Source of the DNA: Paenibacillus sp. YPG26
GTDB taxonomy: Bacteria > Bacillota > Bacilli > Paenibacillales > Paenibacillaceae
Assembly: GCF_023704175.1 (NCBI RefSeq)
Contig: NZ_CP084530.1
Coordinates: 732,501-796,500 of the forward strand
Length of the DNA stretch: 64,000 nt
Direction of reading: 5' to 3'
Shown: positions 44,889 through 52,131 of the stretch, piece after piece
Numbering within the stretch: position 1 is the first letter of the stretch
Layout of the letters: the number at the start of each line of letters is the position of its first letter
Notes under the pieces: generated by a model
The model's input: the letters and a program-made list of their open reading frames with translations, nothing else
Told to the model about the DNA's origin: nothing
The model's database searches: none
Made by a program: the position numbers and the translations under genes

Positions 44889-45097
44889 AGAGACTTTACC
44901 CCCTTAGAATTGTAATAGAGTGCCTGTAAAATGAATTTTTCTAGTTCAGTGTCAGGGACTCTAAGTGTTGTACCAGCTAGTTTCAATGCTTTCAGCTTTC
45001 CTTCTCTAACCCACTTGTAAACAGTCTGTTCTTCTACACTTAGAAGTGCTGAAATTTCTTCGACTGAGTGAAGTTTTCCTAATTCATTGAGTATCAT
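44885..45097 (-). CDS. Helix-turn-helix (excisionase/MerR-like) protein (70 aa)
   Basis: HSVEEISALLSVEEQTVYKWVREGKLKALKLAGTTLRVPDTELEKFI is a DNA-binding excisionase-type domain. It is the second in a chain of three overlapping minus-strand genes. Such proteins act as excisionases or copy-number regulators in integrative elements. Its ATG lies within the end of the upstream frameshifted gene. Confidence 0.8.
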   Translation of the reverse strand: MILNELGKLHSVEEISALLSVEEQTVYKWVREGKLKALKLAGTTLRVPDTELEKFILQALYYNSKGVKSL

Positions 45098-45259
45098 TAT
45101 TAACGCCGCCTTTCAACCATTTTTCTAATTCGTCTCGAACAATCCTTATCGAACCACCTACCTTAGAACTGGGAATGCCCCTTGTTTAGCAAGAATGTAA
45201 GTCCTGTTTTCTGATAGCTTAAGGATTTTAGCTACTTCTGAGATAGTCAAAAGTTCCAT
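45084..45259 (-). pseudogene. Frameshifted excisionase-family helix-turn-helix gene
   Basis: From the ATG at 45259 (GGTGG upstream) the frame reads MELLTISEVAKILKLSENRTYILAKQGA and then derails to a stop at about 45158. Skipping one base at about 45176 restores the family sequence IPSSKVGGSIRI, VRDELEKWLKGG, ending TGA at 45084. One A appears to be missing from GGGGCA-ATTCCC. The repaired protein would be 58 residues, normal for the family. A sequencing error is the alternative. Confidence 0.8.
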
Positions 45260-45735
45260 ATGTTCCACCTTCCTTTTGATTTGCTTCGTGTACATTATAA
45301 GGAGAGGGAATAATAAAATAACAAAAGAAGAGAAAGATTGTATAAAAATAAAAGGTTTTAAGAGCAAATAAGGAAATGTACTAAAAACAGATATAATTTA
45401 TAATTTATAATTTGTACGTCAGTAGAAAAATATTTCTAGATTGGTTGAGAGGATGAACGTAACCATTTTCCTTGAAAAATAAAGGTATTTTATTTTAATT
45501 TATCCTTTTCGTAACTAGACATATGCTTTATTTAGTGGAAGTTGAAGTTGGTAATAAAAGGGCATTTATTTTAGAAGAGCTGAGAAAGAAGAGTAAAGAT
45601 GGCGTACAATGTATTTTGTAGAAATTTTTCAGGGGCTAAAGATGAGTTACGCTAAATAAAATGGTGCAAAAGGGATTTGTTAGGCACTGGGTAGGGGGTA
45701 TTGAGATAAACTGATATTAAGGCTATGGGGAGTGA
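45260..45735. other. AT-rich gap inside the element
   Basis: This stretch separates the minus-strand helix-turn-helix operon from the plus-strand genes. A 32-codon open frame (45523-45621) lacks a ribosome site. Otherwise I see only AT-rich promoter-like sequence for both directions. Confidence 0.5.
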
Positions 45736-46337
45736 ATGCAAGTGTGGGAAGATATTGAAGTGATTAATATCAGTACTGATTATTGGAACAAGGTATTATT
45801 AGATATGCCTAGAACAAAAAAGAGAATATTAAATCAAGCCCTCAATATGATTAATTTGATTGATACAACAGAACAAGTCGAACTTGCTGAAACATATGCA
45901 ACTGCTGCAATTCACTTTATTGGTTCTATTAAGGACATGCTAGAACAAGATATTTTATAGAACTAGAGGTTTCTAATAAATGGTCAGTTTCAAAAGAAAA
46001 TAAATATATCGTTGAAGACCCCCTCTTAAAGGTACTTAGAAATATAAGAAATTATGATGTTCATTTCAAAACATTAGATTACGGACTGCAAGATGGAATG
46101 ATGTATTATATTGAAGGGACAGAAATCGCCGATACAGAGGATAATAGTTTGTTCTTTGAAGAGTTTACCTGGGAAGAATATTCAATTTGGAGACCAAAAA
46201 AGAAAGATTTAACACCAAATCATATTGAATGGTTTAATAATCAAACAGGCTATTGGTCTGTTAAGTATATTTTTTATGAAGCAATAGATAGATATTGTCG
46301 TCATTTATGTTCTTTTTTGGTATCAATTAGTGAGTAG
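45736..46337 (+). pseudogene. Split gene of unknown function (one-base frameshift)
   Basis: The first frame (45736-45960) ends SIKDMLEQDIL. The second frame is open from 45933 and reads through FIELEVSNKWSVSKENKYIVEDPLLKVLRNIRNYDVHF to a stop at 46337, with no ribosome site of its own. One extra T in GATATTTTATAG would fuse them as LEQDIFIELEVSNK, giving a 200-residue protein. The fused protein is soluble, helical at first, with a PLLKVLRNIRNYDVHF motif. I do not recognise the family. Confidence 0.75.
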
Positions 46338-46430
46338 CTTTCTAGGAAATTTATTTGTAATATCCTATTTATTTTGTGTACGAGCAAACTTATAACATAT
46401 TTAGATTTGATAATTAAGGGGGTAAAAATA

Positions 46431-46817
46431 ATGAAAGAAATACAAGCATTTGCAAAACAGTATCAGCAAGAGATGGGATGGAATATTAATGCTGATAATT
46501 ATGAAAAAAGTAGAGCTTCGCTTTTAAATAATTATATGTTACTAACTACTGAAGTTGCTGAAGTGGCGGAAGAACTACGGAAGGCATTTAATAAAACAAA
46601 TGAATGTATTCGTAACGGAATTGATGAAGAGACCTCGTTTAGATTAGCAAAGGAAAGTATAAAAGAGGATCTGGGTAAAGAGTTTGCAGACTGCTTAGCT
46701 TATATTGTTAAAATCTCTAATTTTTTTGAAATAGATTTAGATAAAAGTTTTTATTCAAAAATGGAGGAAGTTAAGAACAGAAAAAACAAGGATATTAGTG
46801 TGAAAACAAATAAGTGA
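46431..46817 (+). CDS. MazG-like nucleotide pyrophosphohydrolase
   Basis: This 128-residue all-helical protein carries the MazG-type metal motif EVAEVAEELR (E-x-x-E-x-x) and then EFADCLAYIVKISNF (E-x-x-D). Such enzymes hydrolyse (d)NTPs to monophosphates and are common on phages and defence islands. I start at the ATG at 46431 with AAGGGGG 8 bases upstream. It is part of the plus-strand cargo of the element. Confidence 0.82.
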   Translation: MKEIQAFAKQYQQEMGWNINADNYEKSRASLLNNYMLLTTEVAEVAEELRKAFNKTNECIRNGIDEETSFRLAKESIKEDLGKEFADCLAYIVKISNFFEIDLDKSFYSKMEEVKNRKNKDISVKTNK

Positions 46818-47040
46818 TTGAGAGATAATAAGAATATACATCTATTATCTCCGCAACCTTAAGGATTGTTGGGGGAACTTTCTTTACATAATGATAATTG
46901 GTTTAGCTATGAAGGGTGTTCCAAATAAAGTGGAAGCTTTTTTCTGAAGCCAATTATTAGTAGTTTATATAATTCTCTCGCACGTACTTTTCTGGCATAA
47001 TATAGAAAATAAGATTTCTTTAATAAAGGGGGACATAGTA
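46818..47040. other. Gap before the DUF4062 gene
   Basis: GAGATAATA (46822-46830) and TATTATCTC (46843-46851) form a hairpin without a T-run, just after the MazG-like gene. The AAGGGGG ribosome site of the next gene closes the gap. Confidence 0.5.
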
Positions 47041-48051
47041 TTGAAAAAATTACAAGTTTTTGTATCCTCAACGTATTTAGATTTGAAGGATGAAAGACAA
47101 AAGGCAGTTGAAGGAATTTTAAGAGCAGGACATATCCCTGCAGGAATGGAACTATTTACTGCTGCTAGTAAAAGTCAATGGCAGATTATTGAGGAATGGA
47201 TAAAAGAGTCTGACATCCTTTTTTTAATACTAGGAGGAAAGTATGGTTCAATTGAGCCTGAAAGTGGTAAAAGCTACACTCAATTAGAATACGAATTTGC
47301 ATTAAAACATGAGATACCTGTTTTTGCTATTGTGTTGAACGACCAATACTTAGCTAACAAGAAAAGTGCAAACATAAACCTTGAAGTATTTGAGCGTGAG
47401 GTCAAGGAGCCACATGTTGAAAAATATGATGGTTTTAAAAAGTTGGTATTATCAAACTTAGTAAGATTTGTTGATAATATTAGCGAAATAGCCACCGAAG
47501 TTTCTTATTCATTACAAGATTTTATTAGAAAAGACAAGACTGAATACAATTTTAGAGGGTGGATAAGAGGTACAGAGTATGAGCAAAACAACGAAGTGAT
47601 AAATAGTCCCCAAAACACTAAGCTATTTGAAATGGATGAAACTTTGTTGAACGGAGTTATTGATACCCTTGAGAAAGAGAATTTTATTGACACAATAGAA
47701 TACATAGCAACTTATTGTTCATACAAGCTTGAAAGTACAAACAAGATATATGAATTTATTTATAGTTATTCTCAGCCTACTAAAAGGTTTTTTAATGAAG
47801 AGTTACAAGAGCTATTTAGTGCGCTCTTAAAGAAACTGGATAAATACACAGACCATTTAGCAACAAATTTCTTCCCAAAGAATGACAGAAAATACTTATA
47901 TCCAGAATTAAATATTGATTATCAATGGGTAGATAAAGAGGGTATGGATAGATATGATAAACACTTGCGAAATTTATCGCAAATCTCTCGAGAAACTATA
48001 GAAGAAATTAGAAACTTTATCCATACCGCAAGAATTGTACTATACAAATAA
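47041..48051 (+). CDS. DUF4062-domain protein, possible defence effector
   Basis: This 336-residue protein begins KLQVFVSSTYLDLKDERQKAVEGILRAGHIPAGMELF and continues SDILFLILGGKYGS, SYTQLEYEFALKHEIPVFAIVL. This is the DUF4062 domain, a TIR/nucleosidase-like fold often found at the N-terminus of signalling or defence proteins. The C-terminal 170 residues are unrecognised. It starts at a TTG with AAGGGGG 8 bases upstream. It is the last gene of the element, next to the right edge. Confidence 0.8.
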   Translation: MKKLQVFVSSTYLDLKDERQKAVEGILRAGHIPAGMELFTAASKSQWQIIEEWIKESDILFLILGGKYGSIEPESGKSYTQLEYEFALKHEIPVFAIVLNDQYLANKKSANINLEVFEREVKEPHVEKYDGFKKLVLSNLVRFVDNISEIATEVSYSLQDFIRKDKTEYNFRGWIRGTEYEQNNEVINSPQNTKLFEMDETLLNGVIDTLEKENFIDTIEYIATYCSYKLESTNKIYEFIYSYSQPTKRFFNEELQELFSALLKKLDKYTDHLATNFFPKNDRKYLYPELNIDYQWVDKEGMDRYDKHLRNLSQISRETIEEIRNFIHTARIVLYK

Positions 48052-48091
48052 TAGAACTAATGCTACTCCTGTATGTACTGTCAACTCAACA

Positions 48092-48136
48092 CATGTGGAG
48101 TCAGTGGCGTTGTTGATGAGGATTGGTTGTGAATAG
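48092..48136 (+). pseudogene. rlmD: Displaced original 3' end of rlmD
   Basis: CATGTGGAGTCAGTGGCG onward reads HVESVALLMRIGCE and stops at TAG. RlmD-family proteins end in H-T-x-H-V-E-x-V-x-L-L, so this is the genuine chromosomal C-terminus. It is now separated by about 8.1 kb from the rest of the gene by the integrated element. Confidence 0.85.
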
Positions 48137-48422
48137 CACTCAAAGTTCACCCCAAAGCTTAAACAGTCTGCCTAAAGCCTAAATAGTTAGCCTAAGAGCC
48201 GAGCGATAATCAGGTATCCACTCCTGGTTCTCCTTGGCTTTTTCTTATTTAAGGGGAGAGGAATTAGAAGGGGAGCGATTATAAACCATTCAAAATCCTA
48301 TTATATCAGGCTTTATTTAGATCCATTCATCCATTATTCACTTCACCTGAAACCCCGCGTCCCTCCTTTTCCTCGTGCCACTGGGCAAACTTTATTTACT
48401 GATGACAGTTCCAAAGTACTTC
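48137..48422. other. Gap right of the integrated element
   Basis: This is the former downstream region of rlmD. A loose hairpin (AATCAGGTATCCACTCCTGGTT, 48208-48232) and GGCTTTTTCTT near 48237 may be the original rlmD terminator. No gene is visible. Confidence 0.5.
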
Positions 48423-48451
48423 TTGACTAGATACTACGAAATCGTAATAAT
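48423..48451 (+). promoter_or_regulatory. Promoter with internal palindrome
   Basis: TTGACT, 17 bases, AATAAT. The spacer holds TACGA-AA-TCGTA (48435-48446), a possible operator. It drives the following small membrane protein gene. Confidence 0.6.
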
Positions 48452-48532
48452 GTAGAGGAGTGACATTTCAACATAGGAAAATGATAAATCGTAAAAAATT
48501 TAAAAAAACATATAGGTAAAAGGAGTGTTAGT

Positions 48533-48892
48533 ATGGTGGCAGCAGCGTGGATATTGTTGGCCCTAGGGGTCGGTCATACTCTCTACGGATTAGTCTGGTT
48601 TCGAGTGCCTTTCTTAGAAGTATTTAGGGAAGGGTTTGTTAATAAATTTAAGTCCAACGAATCACGGCGATCGGCATTTTGGTTCACTATATTTGGACCA
48701 TTGCTTATGATGTCTGGACATATCTCATTTTATTTGACGAGTACAGCGAATAGGGAGTTATTTTTGATAATTGGTTTTTATATGCTTATTATTTCGCTTA
48801 TCGGAATCTTAGCGCTACCCAAATCGCCATTCTGGTTAGCTCTAATCGGTTCTCTTGTCTTTGTTGCAGCAGGCTATGGGTGGATAAATTAA
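48533..48892 (+). CDS. Four-helix membrane protein, DUF6463-like
   Basis: This 119-residue protein has four hydrophobic helices (AAAWILLALGVGHTLYGLVW, ...FTIFGPLLMMSGHISFYL, LFLIIGFYMLIISLIGILAL, FWLALIGSLVFVAAGYGW). GHTLYG and SGHISFY resemble the DUF6463 family. The ATG has AAGGAG 7 bases upstream. Function is unknown. Confidence 0.7.
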   Translation: MVAAAWILLALGVGHTLYGLVWFRVPFLEVFREGFVNKFKSNESRRSAFWFTIFGPLLMMSGHISFYLTSTANRELFLIIGFYMLIISLIGILALPKSPFWLALIGSLVFVAAGYGWIN

Positions 48893-49073
48893 TCATGATG
48901 AATAAAGTGATTGTGATTAGCGTAGGTCAAACGGGTTAGCGATGGCGGCTCTGTCGGCTAAGAGTACACTTTTCGAAATGGCTTCTACCTAAACATGAAT
49001 TTTCTTTAGTAACAGGGTATACCTCTGAAGTCCCTTAAGGTTAAGCAGAGTTCAGGATAGGTTCAAGCAATCT

Positions 49074-49115
49074 AAAAAAAAAGGAATGCCCCAACCCCGG
49101 GGCACCCCTTCCCTC
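49074..49115 (-). terminator. hcp terminator
   Basis: On the minus strand GGTGCCCC and GGGGCATTCC form a strong stem followed by nine T. Confidence 0.88.
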
Positions 49116-49116
49116 A

Positions 49117-50805
49117 TCAAGCCCCCAAGAACATCTTCATATCATCCTCCACATTGGTAATACCGCCGATTCCGAAGTTCTCAACGAGAACTTTCGCCAC
49201 GTTAGGCGACAAGAATGCAGGAAGCGTAGGGCCTAGATGAATATTCTTGACGCCGAGATAGAGCAGGGCGAGCAGCACGATCACGGCCTTTTGCTCGTAC
49301 CAGGCAATGTTGTAGGAGATTGGCAGTTCGTTGATGTCCGCGAGGCCGAATACTTCCTTCAGCTTCATGGCAATGACGACCAGGGAGTAGGAATCGTTGC
49401 ACTGTCCGGCGTCCAGAACGCGGGGGATTCCGCCGATGTCGCCGAGGTCCAGCTTGTTGTATTTGTATTTGGCACAGCCTGCGGTCATAATGACGGTGTC
49501 TTGTGGAAGCTGGGCGGCAAAATCGGTGTAATAATTGCGGGATTTCATCCGCCCATCACAGCCGGCCATGACGAAGAAGCGGCGGATGGCACCGGATTTC
49601 ACGGCATCGACGACTTGATCGGCTACGTTCATCACAGCGGCATGGGCGAAGCCGCCGATGATCTCGCCGGTCTCAAGCTCCGTAGGAGCTGGGCACCCTA
49701 GTGCCTGCTCGATCAGTGCGGAGAAGTCCTTGGTAGCGCCGTTCTCTCCCTCAGGGATATGGCGGACGCCCGGGAAGCCCGTGTTACCTGTCGTATAAAT
49801 GCGGTCCTTATAGCTGTCCTTCGGCGGTACGATACAGTTGGTGGTCATCAGAATCGGTCCGTTAAAGGCTTCGAATTCACTATTCTGCTTCCACCAGGCG
49901 TTGCCGTAATTGCCTACAAAGTGCTTATATTTCTTAAATGCCGGATAGTAGTGGGCAGGCAGCATCTCGCTGTGTGTATACACGTCCACGCCGGTTCCTT
50001 CCGTCTGCTTCAGCAGCTCCTCCATATCCTTCAGATCGTGGCCGCTGATGAGAATGCCCGGACGATTTCCAACCCCGATATTCACCTTCGTAATTTCCGG
50101 ATTTCCGTAAGCGGAAGTGTTCGCGTTGTCGAGCATCGCCATGGCGTCTACGCCGTACTTGCCGGTCTCCATCGTCAAAGCGATCAGATCCTGCACTTCA
50201 AGACTGTCGTCCAGCGTAGCGGCAAGCGCACGGCGCATGAACCGGTTCAACTCGCCATCGTCCTTCTCCAGGTGCAGCGCATGGTACGTATAAGCGGCCA
50301 TCCCCTTGAGGCCGTAAATGATCAATTCGCGGAGCGAGCGGACGTCTTCGTTACGGGTGGAGAGGACGCCCACGGTACGTGCTTTTACGTCAAAATCGGC
50401 TTCATCATCCGCTTCCCAGACTGCGGCATCAGGAAGATTGGCTATTCCTTCGGGATATTGCTCGTCATAACAGGTGCGCACCTCTCCGCGGAGCGCCATG
50501 GCCTCCCGAATCTTGCTCACAAACACCCCGCGGTCAAAGTTGGCATTCGTAATGGTTGCGAACAAGGAGTCCATGGTGAACAGCGATACGCGCTGTTCAA
50601 GCTCTTCGGGCAGCCGGACATCCAGACTAAGGAAAGCGATCCCTTTCAACAGGTAAATGAGCAAATCCTGCAGGTTCGCCACGTCGTGCGGCTTGCCGCA
50701 CACCCCGACAATGGTGCAGCCAGTACCCTTGGATGCCTCCTGGCATTGGAAGCAGAACATGGATGGCTGATGGTTCACGGTCATGTCCCCCGCGTTGTTA
50801 TTCAT
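49117..50805 (-). CDS. hcp: Hydroxylamine reductase (hybrid cluster protein)
   Basis: Hcp (562 aa) carries a cubane and the hybrid Fe-S-O cluster, and detoxifies NO or hydroxylamine under low oxygen. The N-terminal cluster ligands are Cys18, 21, 30 and 36 ([19 protein letters not shown]). Hybrid-cluster residues occur in [28 protein letters not shown] and [10 protein letters not shown]. The ATG has GGGAGGA upstream. It is divergent from the oxidoreductase genes at 51109, which could supply reduced ferredoxin. Confidence 0.96.
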   Translation of the reverse strand: MNNNAGDMTVNHQPSMFCFQCQEASKGTGCTIVGVCGKPHDVANLQDLLIYLLKGIAFLSLDVRLPEELEQRVSLFTMDSLFATITNANFDRGVFVSKIREAMALRGEVRTCYDEQYPEGIANLPDAAVWEADDEADFDVKARTVGVLSTRNEDVRSLRELIIYGLKGMAAYTYHALHLEKDDGELNRFMRRALAATLDDSLEVQDLIALTMETGKYGVDAMAMLDNANTSAYGNPEITKVNIGVGNRPGILISGHDLKDMEELLKQTEGTGVDVYTHSEMLPAHYYPAFKKYKHFVGNYGNAWWKQNSEFEAFNGPILMTTNCIVPPKDSYKDRIYTTGNTGFPGVRHIPEGENGATKDFSALIEQALGCPAPTELETGEIIGGFAHAAVMNVADQVVDAVKSGAIRRFFVMAGCDGRMKSRNYYTDFAAQLPQDTVIMTAGCAKYKYNKLDLGDIGGIPRVLDAGQCNDSYSLVVIAMKLKEVFGLADINELPISYNIAWYEQKAVIVLLALLYLGVKNIHLGPTLPAFLSPNVAKVLVENFGIGGITNVEDDMKMFLGA

Positions 50806-50911
50806 TATTATTCCTCCCAGTTTCAGGTTAGTAATTGGTTCAGATCAACCTAAGTCCACCTTGCAATGGAACTGTCAGATTGAAGTATACCCTGCCGCTC
50901 TAGCCGGATTG

Positions 50912-50925
50912 GTGATTGGAATCAC
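50912..50925. promoter_or_regulatory. FNR/CRP-type palindrome 1
   Basis: GTGATTGGAATCAC fits GTGA-N6-TCAC, the FNR/CRP family pattern. It lies between the divergent hcp and oxidoreductase genes. Confidence 0.55.
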
Positions 50926-50937
50926 TGCATTTCAATT

Positions 50938-50953
50938 TGTGACAGAAATCACT
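50938..50953. promoter_or_regulatory. FNR/CRP-type palindrome 2
   Basis: TGTGACAGAAATCACT matches TGTGA-N6-TCACA at all but one base. Its centre is 27 bp from palindrome 1. Oxygen-responsive control of both genes is a reasonable inference. Confidence 0.62.
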
Positions 50954-51108
50954 AATCTTGCCGGCCTCTTCTTTTACACTGGAGTTATTACCCTATGGAT
51001 GAACGGAGAACGTGTGATCAACGCCTGTGCCGGGCAAATGATAACCTTGGTTCACACGTCCTTCCTGCAGCCCAATCCATATAGAACAAGATGAAATGGG
51101 GAGAGAGC

Positions 51109-52131
51109 GTGTCTATTTTGCCTCACACAAATGAACTGGGATTCTACGAGATTCGTCTCGAATCCATTGGTGGACTTGGGGCCAACCTGGCTGGTAAAAT
51201 GCTGGCCGAAGCCGGGGTAACCGGCGCTGGGCTTAACGGCTCCAACTTCTCAAGTTACGGTTCGGAGAAAAAAGGGTCGCCGGTCAAAAGCTTCGTGAGA
51301 TTCTGCGATCCCCAGGTGGAGATCCGCGATCACAGCCCCATCGAGCAGCCGCATGTGATCGGCGTATTTCATGAAGCGTTATACAAGACAGTAGATGTGA
51401 TTAGCGGATTACGGCCTAATGGAACGGTGCTTGTGAATACCGCGCGTGATCTTGCCGCAGTGGCCGCGGATCTGAAGATGACGCGAGGCACGCTGGCCGC
51501 GATTGATGCGCTGAGAATCTCCGTCGAGGAGAAGACGAAGGTCAATACGGCGATGCTGGGCGCGCTGTTCCGGATCTGCAGCTTCCTTGACCCGGACGAC
51601 ATGCGGCGGGTGATCCGCAGGACATTTGAGAAAAAGCTGCCTCATCTCGTGGAACCGAACCTGCGGACTTTTGACAGAGGATATCACGAAGTTCAGTTCC
51701 TTGCCTTGGGAGATGGCACGGAGCTTGTGAACCCGGCTGCTTTCACAAGAATGCAGCCGATTCTCGGATATGAGACACAGGAACTCGGCGGAATTCTCAA
51801 GGTTACGGCCAACAGTGTACTGAAGGATCTTAGCGGGTCCCGGCAGGGATATCTGCCGGAATACAAGATGGAAGACTGCATTAACTGTGCCGCCTGCGAT
51901 ACGGTATGCCCGGACTTCTGCATCGTATGGGAGCAGAGACCGGATAAGCGCGGCAACCTGCAAATGTTCATGAAGGGCATCGATTACCAGTACTGCAAAG
52001 GCTGCCTGAAGTGTGTGGAGGCCTGCCCGACGACCGCGCTGGCTGCCATGCTGGAAGAGCCGCAGTATGCGGAGCAGCACCGTGTGCCGCAAGTATTCCC
52101 CTATTTAAGTATGGAGGGAGTCAGATCATGA
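51109..52131 (+). CDS. 2-oxoacid:ferredoxin oxidoreductase, fused gamma and ferredoxin (delta) subunits
   Basis: This 340-residue protein has an N-terminal gamma-subunit domain (IRLESIGGLGANLAGKMLAEAGV). The C-terminal region has two 4Fe-4S motifs, CINCAACDTVCPDFC and CKGCLKCVEACP. It serves CoA-dependent oxidative decarboxylation of a 2-oxoacid, with electrons passing to ferredoxin. I start at the GTG at 51109 (GGGGAGAGAGC before it) rather than the ATG at 51091 overlapping that site. Its stop overlaps the next start (ATGA). Confidence 0.88.
   Translation: MSILPHTNELGFYEIRLESIGGLGANLAGKMLAEAGVTGAGLNGSNFSSYGSEKKGSPVKSFVRFCDPQVEIRDHSPIEQPHVIGVFHEALYKTVDVISGLRPNGTVLVNTARDLAAVAADLKMTRGTLAAIDALRISVEEKTKVNTAMLGALFRICSFLDPDDMRRVIRRTFEKKLPHLVEPNLRTFDRGYHEVQFLALGDGTELVNPAAFTRMQPILGYETQELGGILKVTANSVLKDLSGSRQGYLPEYKMEDCINCAACDTVCPDFCIVWEQRPDKRGNLQMFMKGIDYQYCKGCLKCVEACPTTALAAMLEEPQYAEQHRVPQVFPYLSMEGVRS

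Larger units (their letters stand above)
39995..48095. mobile_element. Integrated element in the 3' end of rlmD (serine recombinase island)
   Basis: The left edge is in rlmD at CACGTTGAG (39994-40002) and the right edge at CATGTGGAG (48092-48100). The right edge continues in frame as HVESVALLMRIGCE-stop, the canonical RlmD C-terminus. Between them lie about 8.1 kb of AT-rich DNA unlike both flanks. A large serine recombinase is at the left end, with R-M, regulator, excisionase-like, MazG-like and DUF4062 genes. The exact crossover dinucleotide cannot be fixed from one copy. I see no relaxase, capsid or replication gene, so it is not self-transmissible by itself. Confidence 0.85.

Noticed and set aside
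49759..50853. 364-residue open frame antisense to hcp
   Set aside because: It lies fully opposite hcp, which has all its cluster motifs. The shadow has no recognisable domain.
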